From: Desulfovibrio sp. UBA4079
GTDB lineage: Bacteria; Desulfobacterota; Desulfovibrionia; Desulfovibrionales; Desulfovibrionaceae
Reading direction: 5' to 3'
Assembly: GCA_002382645.1 (NCBI GenBank)
Contig: DFYP01000162.1
Span: 1 to 8,350 of the forward strand
Length of the DNA: 8,350 bases
Below, piece after piece: positions 1 to 7,061 of this stretch. The first letter of the stretch is position 1; every line of letters begins with the position of its first letter. The translations under genes were made by a program, and so were the position numbers. The notes under the pieces were generated by a model. The model was not told the origin of the DNA. It did no database searches and saw nothing but the letters and a program-made list of their open reading frames with translations.

Positions 1-2
1 AG

Positions 3-407
3 CGCCTGGGTCTGGTCTTCGGCCCCGAGGACCGCGGCCTGACCAATGCCGAGACCATGCTCCTGGACGGGCTCTGCTCCATCCCCACGGCCGCGGCCGG
101 GACCTCGCTCAACCTGGCCCAGGCGGTCATGGTCCTGCTCCACGAGTGCTTCCAGGCCCGCCGCCAGGCGGCCGCCCCGGCCGGGCAGCCCGCAGAGCGC
201 CAGGGCGTGGGCCTCCGCGAGCGCGAGGCGCTGGTCCAGGCCCTGCGCGAAGCCCTGCTGGCCATCGACTATCTCAAGGACCAGAACACGGACTACTTTT
301 TGCTCCCGGCCCGGCGCGCCCTGTCCCGGCTGGAGCCCTCGCGGGCCGAGTACGACATGCTCATGGGCGTGTGCCGCCAGATCCTCTGGGCCTGCGGCAA
401 GAAATAG
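3..407 (+). CDS. SpoU/TrmJ-type RNA 2'-O-methyltransferase, 3' part only
   Basis: This is the C-terminal 134 residues of a SpoU (SPOUT-fold) RNA methyltransferase, which transfers a methyl group from S-adenosylmethionine to a ribose 2'-OH in tRNA or rRNA. The reading frame is open from base 3, so the 5' end lies outside the window. Two SAM-knot motifs are visible: LVFGPEDRGLTN (about 12-47) and the last motif, IPT followed by SLNLAQAV (about 81-128). A helical tail of about 85 residues follows, ending in LMGVCRQILWACGKK; such a tail is typical of TrmJ-like proteins (TrmH family group 1), where it helps dimerisation. The tail contains a short Ala/Pro/Gly-rich linker (about 156-205). TrmJ methylates position 32 of tRNA, but the exact target cannot be read from this fragment. 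No terminator hairpin with a T-run follows the TAG stop. The family call is firm; the specific TrmJ assignment is moderately sure. Confidence 0.87.
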   Translation, partial: RLGLVFGPEDRGLTNAETMLLDGLCSIPTAAAGTSLNLAQAVMVLLHECFQARRQAAAPAGQPAERQGVGLREREALVQALREALLAIDYLKDQNTDYFLLPARRALSRLEPSRAEYDMLMGVCRQILWACGKK

Positions 408-414
408 GCGTGTA

Positions 415-443
415 CATACAAAATTCGCAGAACGCATTATAAT
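415..443 (+). promoter_or_regulatory. Candidate sigma-70 promoter for the binding-protein/c-di-GMP operon
   Basis: A perfect TATAAT lies at 438-443, inside the only AT-rich stretch of the window. With a 17-nt spacer the -35 hexamer is CATACA (415-420), matching the TTGACA consensus only in its last three bases. Transcription would start near 450, giving a leader of about 110 nt before the ATG at 563. Position and base composition support it; the weak -35 suggests low basal activity or a need for an activator. The assignment is an inference from sequence only. Confidence 0.5.
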
Positions 444-460
444 TCGGACAGATCATCCGA
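444..460 (+). promoter_or_regulatory. Short dyad at the expected transcription start (possible operator)
   Basis: TCGGACAGATCATCCGA consists of inverted 5-nt arms (TCGGA at 444-448, TCCGA at 456-460) around a 7-nt centre. It directly abuts the TATAAT and spans the predicted start site, a common place for a repressor to bind. It could equally be a weak hairpin at the 5' end of the leader, or chance. No partner regulator is encoded in the window. Confidence 0.25.
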
Positions 461-548
461 TACGCACCCTCATTCCGGCTTGATTTCCTCTGGTAAAATT
501 GGCACACACGGGCCAGTACCCGGGAATTCCCGATTTCCACCCGCAGGC

Positions 549-554
549 AGGGGA
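549..554 (+). promoter_or_regulatory. Ribosome binding site of the binding-protein gene
   Basis: AGGGGA lies 8 nt upstream of the ATG at 563. It supports that start, which is also the one that gives a complete signal peptide. Confidence 0.6.
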
Positions 555-562
555 AAACCGCC

Positions 563-1858
563 ATGGGTTCAGGAAAGAGACAGCCGGCTGCCGGATTGTT
601 CCGGGTGGCCGCCAGCGTGCGCCTCGCGGCCGCGCTCTGTCTCTGCCTGCTCACCCTGCTCCCGAACGCCCTGGCCGCAGCCGGGGAGCCCCAGGCCCCG
701 CTGGTCTTCGGCATGTCCGCCCCGTTCACCGGGCCCAACCGCGGCCTGGGCATCGAGTACTACCGGGGGATCACGGCCTACCTCTCGCACGTGAACGAGC
801 AGGGCGGGGTCAACGGCCGGCGCATCGAGATCCTGCCCCTGGACGACGGCTACAATCCCGAACCCGCGGTGCGCAACACCATCCGCCTGGTGCGCGAGGA
901 CAAGGTCTTCGCCCTGTTCTCCTACGTCGGCACGCCCACGGTGAGCCGGGTGCTGCCCCTGCTGGAGCGCTTCCAGGACGAGCACGTGACCCTGCTCTTC
1001 CCGCTCACCGGGGCCCGGCTGCACCGCGAGCCGCCCTACGGGCGCTACGTCTATAACCTGCGGGCCTCCTACTTCGAGGAGACCAGGGCCCTGGTGGAGC
1101 ACTTCGTGGCCGCGGGCCGCACCCGGCTGGCCGTGCTCTTCCAGGAGGACGCCTACGGCCGCAGCGGCTGGGACGGCGTGCGCCGGGCGCTGACGACCTA
1201 CAACCTGGAGCTGGCCGGCGAGGCGGCCTACGCCCGGAGCGCGGGCTTCGACGCCGACTTCGGGCCCCAGGTGCGGGTCCTGGCCGCGTCCAAGCCCGAG
1301 GCGATCATCACCATCGGCACCTACGCGGCCTGCGCGGCCTTCATCCGCGACGCCCGCGACGCCGGGCTCACCGCGCCCATCGCCTGCGTCTCCTTTTCCG
1401 ACGCCGACAACATGGTCAAGCTCCTGCTCCAGGCCCGGCGGCCCGGCGGCCAGGACTACACCGTCCGCCTGGTCTGCTCCCAGGTGGTCCCGAGCTACCA
1501 GGACGTGGCCCTGCCGGCCGTGGCCCTGTACCGCCGGCTCATGGACCGCTACGCCCAGATGCCCCCGGAGGGGCTGGCCGAACCCTACGCGCCCAACCGC
1601 TACAGCTCGGTGAGCCTGGAGGGCTTCCTGAACGCCGTGGTCCTGGCCGAGGTCGTCCGGCGCATGCCCGCCGCCAATCCCCGCCGCCAGGACATCCCCG
1701 CGGCCGTGGAGAGCCTCAAGGACTTCGACCTGGGCATCGGCGTGCCCCTGAACTTCAGCTCCGGACAGCACCAGGCCCTGAACTCGATCTATTTCACCAC
1801 GGTGCGCGGCGGGGTGCTGGTCCCGCTCACGGACTGGACCGAATGGAGCGGGTCGTGA
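563..1858 (+). CDS. Periplasmic ligand-binding protein, branched-chain amino acid (LivK/Peripla_BP_6) family
   Basis: A 431-residue secreted type I periplasmic binding protein. Residues 1-20 are basic, 21-35 hydrophobic, and A36-L37-A38 forms a signal peptidase I site, so the mature protein is about 390 residues in the periplasm; no lipobox is seen. The mature N-terminus has the family pattern: VFGMSAPFTGPN, then GIEYYRGITAYLSHVNEQGG with VNGRRIEILPLDDGYNPEPA, and a YVGTPT plus PLTGA pair in the region where LivJ-type proteins hold the amino acid backbone. AVLFQEDAYGRSG opens the second lobe. Ligands in this family are amino acids, amides, urea and small aromatic acids; the ligand here cannot be read from sequence. 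No permease or ATPase gene is adjacent. Instead the stop codon overlaps the start of a membrane GGDEF-EAL gene, so I infer a sensing rather than a transport role. A solitary transport protein served by a distant transporter remains possible. Confidence 0.88.
   Translation: MGSGKRQPAAGLFRVAASVRLAAALCLCLLTLLPNALAAAGEPQAPLVFGMSAPFTGPNRGLGIEYYRGITAYLSHVNEQGGVNGRRIEILPLDDGYNPEPAVRNTIRLVREDKVFALFSYVGTPTVSRVLPLLERFQDEHVTLLFPLTGARLHREPPYGRYVYNLRASYFEETRALVEHFVAAGRTRLAVLFQEDAYGRSGWDGVRRALTTYNLELAGEAAYARSAGFDADFGPQVRVLAASKPEAIITIGTYAACAAFIRDARDAGLTAPIACVSFSDADNMVKLLLQARRPGGQDYTVRLVCSQVVPSYQDVALPAVALYRRLMDRYAQMPPEGLAEPYAPNRYSSVSLEGFLNAVVLAEVVRRMPAANPRRQDIPAAVESLKDFDLGIGVPLNFSSGQHQALNSIYFTTVRGGVLVPLTDWTEWSGS
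1845..1848 (+). promoter_or_regulatory. Ribosome binding site that favours a GTG start at 1855
   Basis: GGAG lies 6 nt before an in-frame GTG at 1855, whose last two bases begin the TGA stop of the preceding gene (GTGA). The alternative ATG at 1843 overlaps this GGAG itself and has no comparable site upstream. The spacing and the 4-nt overlap point to translational coupling from GTG 1855. Confidence 0.55.
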
Positions 1859-4821
1859 GGCGCTCCCGGCTGTTCCGCAAGACCCTGGTGTTCATGATCC
1901 TGGCCTTCGGGGTCATCGCCACGGTCATGAGCCTGGCCTTCGGCCAGATCATCCGCCGCCACCTCACCGAGGAGTACCGCAGCAAGGCCACGGCCCTGGC
2001 CCGCAGCGTGGCCGAGTCCGACCTGTTGAGCATCCTGCGCGGGGACGCCTCGGCCGTGCAGTCGCGCATCGACCAGTACCTCGGCATCGAGGGCGTGGCC
2101 TACGTGGTGGTGGCCCGGGAGAACGGCGAGGTCCTGGCCCACACCTTCGTGCCCGAGATCCCGCCCGAGGTCCTCAAGCAGGTCCGGGCCGCGGCCGCCA
2201 CCCCCCACGGGCCCCAGCACCCCGCGGTCATCGACGTGCGCACGGCCGACGGCCGCGAATACATGCACGTCATGACCCATCTCCTGGAGGGCCTGGGCGG
2301 CAGCGTGCACATCGGCATGGACAACGGGGCCATCCGCGGATTCATCCGCCAGGCCGTGCTCCAGCAGCAGATCATCACCCTGGGCCTGTTCCTGGTCTGC
2401 ACCCTGGTGGCCTTCCTGTTCGTGCGCAACATCTCCCGGCCGCTGACCCGGCTCACGGAATACGCCGGCCGGGTGGCGGCCCACGACTTCAGCACCGAGA
2501 TGGACATCTCCTCCAAGGACGAGGTGGGCGACCTGGCCCGGGCCATGGGCTCCATGGCCCGCGACGTGTCCGGGCTGATCTCCGGCCTGGAGGCCGCCGT
2601 GGCCAACGCCACCGCCGACCTCCAGGAAGCCCTGTCCTCGCTCCAGGCCGTGCTCCACAACATGGCCGGAGGGCTCCTCGTGCTCGACGCCCGCGGCCGG
2701 GTGGTGCGCCACAACCCGGCCCTGGCCCGGCTCTTCCGGCTGGAGGGCGAGGAGATCGACGGCCGGGCCGTGGACGAGCTTCTGGGCCGGGAGACCACCG
2801 CCCTCATCCTGCCCCAGGGCAGCGCCCCGCTGCACAGCGGCAGCGGCGTCCTGGAGACCGTGATCCAGCGGCCGGACGGCACCAGCGTGCCGGTGGAGAT
2901 CTCGGTGGCGCCCGTGGCCCTCAAGGGCCAGTGGGGCACGGTGAGCATCGTGCGCGACATCACCGAGCGCCGGCGCAGCGCCGAGGCCCTGCACCAGGCC
3001 CACGACGAGCTGGAGCAGATGGTCGAGGAGCGCACCCGCGAACTGTCCCGGGCCAACATCCAGCTCAAGATCGAGGTGGCCGAGCGCAAGGTCGTGGCCG
3101 AGGCCCTGCGCAAGGCCGAGAGCAAGTACCGCTCGATCTTCGAGAACGCCCTGGAGGGCATCTACCAGATCTCCCCGGACGGCCATTACATCAGCGCCAA
3201 CCCGGCCCTGGCCCGCATCCTGGGCTACTCCAACGTGGAGGACCTGCTCACCGAGCTCAAGGACGGCGCGGGCACGCGCTACGTGGAGCCGGGCCGCTGG
3301 GCCGAGTTCCTGGCTCTGGCCCTGGAGCACGGCGAGATCACGGACTTCGAGTCGCGCATCCGGCGGCGCTCCGGCCGGGTCGTGTGGATCTCGGAGAACG
3401 CCCGGCTGGTGCCGGATTCCCGGGGCAAGCCCCTGTACATCGAAGGCACGGTGGAAGACATCACCCTGCGCAAGGAGTACGAGTCCCAGCTCCTGCACCA
3501 GGCCTTCCACGACCCGCTCACGGCCCTGCCCAACCGGGCGCTGTTCCTGGATCACCTCAAGATGGCCATGGAGCGCCGCCGCCGCCACGAGAAGTACCTC
3601 TTCGCCTTGCTCTACCTGGACCTGGACCGGTTCAAGGTCATCAACGACTCCCTGGGCCACGACGCGGGCGACGAGCTGCTGCGGGCCGTGGCCCGGACGC
3701 TCACCGGCTGCGCCCGGGGCATGGACACCGTGGCCCGCTTCGGCGGCGACGAGTTCGCCATCCTCCTGGAGGAGCTGGCCGCGCCCCGGGACGCCATCCG
3801 CATCGCCCGCCGCATCCTGGAGGAGATGGCCCGGCCCTTCGTGCTCCACGGCCACGAGGCCTTCTCCTCGGCGAGCATCGGCATCGTCCTGCACACCGAG
3901 TCCTACGACCGGCCCGAGACGCTGTTGCGCGACGCGGACACGGCCATGTACCGGGCCAAGGAGCAGGGCAAGTCGCGGTTCAAGGTCTTCAACCGCAAGA
4001 TGCACGAGCAGGCCCTGCGGGTCATGGAGCTGGAGACCGACCTGCGCCGGGCCGTGGAGAGCCACGACCTGCGCCTGGTCTACCAGCCCATCGTGCGCCT
4101 GGAGGACCGCAAGGTGGTGGCCTTCGAGGCCCTGCTGCGCTGGACCCACGCCCTGCACGGCCCGGTGAACCCCTCGGAGTTCATCCCCCTGGCCGAGGAC
4201 GCCGGGCTCATCTACCCCATCGACTACGGGGTCCTGCACAAGGTCTGCCGGACCATCCGCGCCTGGATGAACGGCGACGGCACGTCCCCGGGCGGCCAGC
4301 CCCTGCACGTGCACCTGAACGTCTCGGGCAAACACTTCCGCAACCCGCTCCTGGTGGGCGAGGTCGAGGCCGCGCTCCTGGACTCGGGCCTGCCGCCCTC
4401 CTGCCTGACCCTGGAGATCACCGAGAACGCCTTTGTGGACAACGCCGCCACGGCCACCGACATCCTGAGCAAGCTCAAGATGCTCGGCGTGAACCTGTGC
4501 ATCGACGACTTCGGCACGGGCTACTCCTCCCTGGGCTACCTCCAGCGCTACCCCATCGACGTGATCAAGGTGGACCGCAGCTTCGTGGCCGCGGTGGGCA
4601 GCGACGCCGACACCCAGGCCATCGCCGGGAGCATCATCTCCCTGGGCAACTCCCTGGGGCTCAAGGTGGTGGCCGAGGGCGTGGAAACCCCCTCGCAGCT
4701 GGAATTCCTCACCCGCATCGGCTGCCGCTACGCCCAGGGATTCCTGTTCCACCGCCCCATGGAGGAGGAAGACGCGCGGCTCATGCTTCTCGGCGGGGCC
4801 TGCCGGACCAAGTCCAACTGA
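1855..4821 (+). CDS. Membrane c-di-GMP synthase/phosphodiesterase: Cache-like sensor-HAMP-PAS-PAS-GGDEF-EAL
   Basis: A 988-residue inner-membrane cyclic-di-GMP enzyme (numbering from GTG 1855; the alternative ATG at 1843 adds four residues). In order: transmembrane segment 10-30; periplasmic Cache/PAS-like sensor about 31-170; transmembrane segment 173-190; HAMP about 191-243 (NISRPLTRLTEY, then SKDEVGDLARAM); PAS about 263-373, ending RDITERR; coiled coil about 374-423; second PAS about 423-540; GGDEF about 546-710; EAL about 731-976. The cyclase site is an intact GGDEF (630-634) with an RGMD inhibitory site (621-624) at the canonical five-residue spacing. The phosphodiesterase site is also complete: EAL (758-760), N822, E854 in LEITEN, DDFGTG from 884, K905 and D907, E941 in AEGVE, Q961. 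Both activities are therefore possible, and which one dominates is not readable. Coupling to the upstream binding protein suggests ligand-bound protein docks on the periplasmic domain. Confidence 0.93.
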   Translation: MRRSRLFRKTLVFMILAFGVIATVMSLAFGQIIRRHLTEEYRSKATALARSVAESDLLSILRGDASAVQSRIDQYLGIEGVAYVVVARENGEVLAHTFVPEIPPEVLKQVRAAAATPHGPQHPAVIDVRTADGREYMHVMTHLLEGLGGSVHIGMDNGAIRGFIRQAVLQQQIITLGLFLVCTLVAFLFVRNISRPLTRLTEYAGRVAAHDFSTEMDISSKDEVGDLARAMGSMARDVSGLISGLEAAVANATADLQEALSSLQAVLHNMAGGLLVLDARGRVVRHNPALARLFRLEGEEIDGRAVDELLGRETTALILPQGSAPLHSGSGVLETVIQRPDGTSVPVEISVAPVALKGQWGTVSIVRDITERRRSAEALHQAHDELEQMVEERTRELSRANIQLKIEVAERKVVAEALRKAESKYRSIFENALEGIYQISPDGHYISANPALARILGYSNVEDLLTELKDGAGTRYVEPGRWAEFLALALEHGEITDFESRIRRRSGRVVWISENARLVPDSRGKPLYIEGTVEDITLRKEYESQLLHQAFHDPLTALPNRALFLDHLKMAMERRRRHEKYLFALLYLDLDRFKVINDSLGHDAGDELLRAVARTLTGCARGMDTVARFGGDEFAILLEELAAPRDAIRIARRILEEMARPFVLHGHEAFSSASIGIVLHTESYDRPETLLRDADTAMYRAKEQGKSRFKVFNRKMHEQALRVMELETDLRRAVESHDLRLVYQPIVRLEDRKVVAFEALLRWTHALHGPVNPSEFIPLAEDAGLIYPIDYGVLHKVCRTIRAWMNGDGTSPGGQPLHVHLNVSGKHFRNPLLVGEVEAALLDSGLPPSCLTLEITENAFVDNAATATDILSKLKMLGVNLCIDDFGTGYSSLGYLQRYPIDVIKVDRSFVAAVGSDADTQAIAGSIISLGNSLGLKVVAEGVETPSQLEFLTRIGCRYAQGFLFHRPMEEEDARLMLLGGACRTKSN

Positions 4822-4831
4822 CCCCCGGGCC

Positions 4832-4860
4832 TTTCCCGAAATCCCCTTTGCGTGTATGCT
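4832..4860 (+). promoter_or_regulatory. Candidate promoter for the TPR gene
   Basis: TATGCT at 4855-4860 is a good -10 element; 17 nt upstream lies TTTCCC (4832-4837), a weak -35. Transcription would begin near 4867, downstream of the ATG at 4856, which argues for translation starting at ATG 4895. A CGGG/CCCG pair (4826-4829 with 4835-4838) also falls here, but it lacks a T-run and is not a convincing terminator. Confidence 0.4.
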
Positions 4861-4884
4861 GGACCCGCGCCTGAAGCAGCGGCG

Positions 4885-4890
4885 CGGAGA
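4885..4890 (+). promoter_or_regulatory. Ribosome binding site that sets the TPR gene start
   Basis: CGGAGA, with core GGAG at 4886-4889, lies 5 nt before ATG 4895. The upstream in-frame ATG at 4856 has no such site and sits within the -10 element. Confidence 0.6.
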
Positions 4891-4894
4891 GTCG

Positions 4895-5641
4895 ATGAGC
4901 GAGGATACCGCCCCCAAGGAAGCCTTCGCAGGGGTCTTCTCCCTGCAAAAGATGGTCAAGATCGGCGCCGGCACCACCAGCCGCCGGGTGGCCCAGAGTT
5001 CCTTCTTCTTCGTCACCGAGAACGAGAACGGCGAAATGGTCCTGCAGGCCCTGGGCCCCAACGGCACGCCCGTGGGCACCAAGACGACCATCAGCCGCGA
5101 GGACCTGCTCAAGAACTACATGCCCGAGCCGGGCATGTACCAGAAGACCGTGCTGCCCAAGCTCCGCGAGGTCCAGGTGGCCGTGGCCCGGGGCGAGAAG
5201 TTCCGCAAGCGCGGCGAGACCTTCACCGCCGAGTTCGAGTACGGCAAGGCCCTGGCCATCGACGAGGAGAACGTCCGGGCCAACTTCGGCATCGGCCTGT
5301 GCTACCTGTCCCGGGGCGACACGTCCAAGGCCAACGAGGTCTTCGAGAAGGTGGTGGGCCTGGAGGCGGCCTTTGACCAGGAGCACAAGCACCTGTTCAA
5401 CGAGTTCGGCATCAACCTGCGCAAGTCCAAGATGCACGACCAGGCCATGCAGTACTACGAGAAGGCCCTGGCCCTGTCGCCCAGCGACGAGCACCTCCAC
5501 TACAACGCGGCCCGGGCCGCCTTCGAGAAGGCCGACAACAAGGCCGCCACCGCGCACCTGGCCAAGGCCCTGGAGCTCAATCCCGGGTTCGCCGAGGCCC
5601 GGACCTTCCTGGACCACATGAAAAAGAAGGGCCTGGCCTGA
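4895..5641 (+). CDS. TPR-repeat protein of unknown function, conserved in Desulfovibrio-type bacteria
   Basis: A 248-residue soluble protein with no signal peptide or membrane segment, so probably cytoplasmic. Residues 1-90 form a non-repeat N-terminal region with FSLQKMVKIGAGTTSRR, an aromatic stretch (SSFFFVTEN) and a basic/acidic segment leading to SREDLLKNYMPEPGMY. Residues about 97-240 contain four tetratricopeptide repeats; the clearest are 172-206 (FGINLRKSKMHDQAMQYYEKAL) and 207-240 (AARAAFEKADNKAATAHLAKAL, ending LNPGF). TPRs normally bind other proteins, so an adaptor role is likely, but no partner can be named. I recall closely similar proteins, with the same GTTxRK-like N-terminus, as a standard gene of Desulfovibrio genomes; this is memory, not a search. 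The start was chosen from the ribosome site at 4885-4890. cbiA follows after 16 nt and may be co-transcribed. Confidence 0.82.
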   Translation: MSEDTAPKEAFAGVFSLQKMVKIGAGTTSRRVAQSSFFFVTENENGEMVLQALGPNGTPVGTKTTISREDLLKNYMPEPGMYQKTVLPKLREVQVAVARGEKFRKRGETFTAEFEYGKALAIDEENVRANFGIGLCYLSRGDTSKANEVFEKVVGLEAAFDQEHKHLFNEFGINLRKSKMHDQAMQYYEKALALSPSDEHLHYNAARAAFEKADNKAATAHLAKALELNPGFAEARTFLDHMKKKGLA

Positions 5642-5657
5642 GCCGGGCACCGGCCCC

Positions 5658-7019
5658 ATGAGCGCGATCCCTGGCTGCCTGATCGCCGGAACCCAGAGCG
5701 GCTGCGGCAAGACCTCCGTGGCCCTGGGAATCATGGCCGCCCTGACCCGGCGCGGGATGCGCGTGGCCCCGTTCAAGTCCGGGCCGGACTTCATCGACCC
5801 CGGCCTGCACGCCCTGGCCGCGGCACGGCCCTCCCACAACCTGGACACCTGGATGCTCCCCGAACTGGTCCTGCGCGCCCTCTTCAGCCGGGCCTGCGCG
5901 GGCGCGGACCTGGCCCTGGCCGAGGGGGCCATGGGCCTGTTCGACGGCCGCTCCCCCGTGGACGGCGAGGGCTCCAGCGCGGACCTGGCCGCGCTCCTGG
6001 GCCTGCCCGTGGTCCTGGTGATCGACGCCGCCTCCCTGTCCCGCTCCCTGGCCGCCGTGGTCCAGGGCTACACCCGGTTCGACCCGGCCCTGCGCTTCGC
6101 CGGGCTGGTGCTCAACCGGGTGGGCTCGGCCTCCCACGCCGAATCCCTGGCCGCCACCCTGGCGGCCTTCGCCCCGGAGATTCCGCTCCTGGGCTGCCTG
6201 CCCCGGGACCAGGACCTGGCCATGCCCTCGCGGCACCTGGGCCTGGTCACGGCCCAGGACGCGCCCGCTCCGCTCACGCGCATCGACCGGCTGGCCGCGG
6301 CCTGCGAACGCCACCTGGACCTGGACGGACTTCTGGCCCGGCTGCCCCGGCTGGAGCTGGCCCCGCCCGAGGACCCGGAGCCCGCGCCCATGCGGGCGCG
6401 CATCGGCCTGGCCCGGGACGCGGCCTTCTGCTTCGTCTACGAGGAGAACCTGCGGCTCCTGCGCGCGGCCGGGGCCGAGCTGGTGGAGTTCTCGCCGGTC
6501 CGGGACAGGCGCCTGCCCCCGGACCTGCACGGGCTGTACCTGCCCGGCGGCTATCCCGAGCTTTCGGCCTTCGATCTCTCCCAGAACGCGGGGCTGCGGC
6601 GGGAGGTCCTGGCCCTGGCCCGGTCTGGGAAGCCGGTGCTGGCCGAATGCGGCGGCCTGCTCTACCTTCTGGAGCGCCTCTCGGTGGACGGCCAGAGCTT
6701 CCCCATGTGCGGGCTCTTCCCCTTCTCCGCGGGCATGCACCGGACGCGGGCCGCCCTGGGCTACCGCGAGGCCACCACCACCCGGCCCACGCTCCTGGGC
6801 CCGGCGGGCACGGTCCTGCGCGGCCACGAGTTCCACTACTCCAGCCTGGACCCGGCGCCCCAAGGCGCGGCCACGGCCTTCCGCCTGTCCGGCAGCCGGG
6901 GCCCCCTGCCGGACGAGGGTTATGTCCGGGACGCCACCCTGGCCACCTACATGCACCCGCACTTCGGCTCCTGCCCCCAGGCCGCGGCCGCGTTCGTGGC
7001 GGCCTGCGCCGCCTCCTGA
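5658..7019 (+). CDS. cbiA: Cobyrinic acid a,c-diamide synthase (CbiA/CobB family)
   Basis: A 453-residue glutamine-dependent amidotransferase of cobalamin synthesis. It converts the a and c carboxylates of cobyrinic acid to amides using ATP and glutamine, in the cytoplasm. The N-terminal ATP-binding domain shows the P-loop GTQSGCGKTS (11-20), KSGPDFIDPGLH (40-51) and EGAMGLFDG (89-97). The C-terminal class I glutaminase-like domain (about 240-445) shows LPGGYPE (295-301), the nucleophile C331 in AECGGLLYL, GHEFHYS, and the catalytic-type His in YMHPH (431-435). Length and domain order are those of full-length family members. CbiA rather than CobB is favoured because a sulfate reducer would use the anaerobic route. 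CfbB, the related coenzyme F430 enzyme of methanogens, is unlikely here. No other corrin gene is in the window. The ATG at 5658 has no clear Shine-Dalgarno, so it may depend on translation of the TPR gene 16 nt upstream. Confidence 0.92.
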   Translation: MSAIPGCLIAGTQSGCGKTSVALGIMAALTRRGMRVAPFKSGPDFIDPGLHALAAARPSHNLDTWMLPELVLRALFSRACAGADLALAEGAMGLFDGRSPVDGEGSSADLAALLGLPVVLVIDAASLSRSLAAVVQGYTRFDPALRFAGLVLNRVGSASHAESLAATLAAFAPEIPLLGCLPRDQDLAMPSRHLGLVTAQDAPAPLTRIDRLAAACERHLDLDGLLARLPRLELAPPEDPEPAPMRARIGLARDAAFCFVYEENLRLLRAAGAELVEFSPVRDRRLPPDLHGLYLPGGYPELSAFDLSQNAGLRREVLALARSGKPVLAECGGLLYLLERLSVDGQSFPMCGLFPFSAGMHRTRAALGYREATTTRPTLLGPAGTVLRGHEFHYSSLDPAPQGAATAFRLSGSRGPLPDEGYVRDATLATYMHPHFGSCPQAAAAFVAACAAS

Positions 7020-7025
7020 ACCCGG

Positions 7026-7054
7026 TTGCGGGCTGCCCGGCTTGAGGCTAGGCT
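7026..7054 (+). promoter_or_regulatory. Promoter of the thioesterase gene (TTGCGG-17-TAGGCT)
   Basis: TTGCGG (7026-7031) and TAGGCT (7049-7054) are separated by exactly 17 nt, the sigma-70 spacing. The element starts 6 nt after the cbiA stop. A very similar element precedes mgtC at 7514-7542, which strengthens both calls. Transcription would start near 7061, ruling out the in-frame TTG at 7026 as the gene start. Confidence 0.62.
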
Positions 7055-7061
7055 GACTTCC

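Noticed and set aside
408..465. Possible small RNA or attachment site in the AT-rich gap
   Set aside because: Only short arms (4-5 bp) and a 6-nt direct repeat AATTCG (422-427, 441-446) are seen; no terminator, integrase gene or tRNA end supports either reading.
500..515. A sigma-54-like promoter, TGGCACACACGGGCCA
   Set aside because: The -24 half (TGGCAC) is perfect, but at the -12 position the required GC is CC; the nearest GC is one base too close. Worth remembering if mapping shows a start near 527, but not supported as it stands.
4826..4850. Possible intrinsic terminator after the GGDEF-EAL gene
   Set aside because: Only a 4-bp CGGG/CCCG stem, followed by AAATCCCCTTT rather than a T-run; too weak to call.
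2931..4874. A 647-codon plus-strand frame inside the GGDEF-EAL gene
   Set aside because: Pro/Arg/Gly-rich out-of-frame reading with no motif; the other frame carries intact GGDEF and EAL sites.
4856..4894. Longer start for the TPR protein at ATG 4856
   Set aside because: It has no ribosome site, overlaps a good -10 hexamer, and adds 13 residues ahead of a start that does have a ribosome site (ATG 4895).
1789..5112. A 1107-codon open frame on the minus strand opposite the GGDEF-EAL gene
   Set aside because: Its translation is dominated by Gly, Val, Gln, His and Leu without any domain motif, and it mirrors a gene with complete catalytic signatures. Long antisense frames are expected in very GC-rich coding DNA, where stop codons are rare opposite GC-ended codons.
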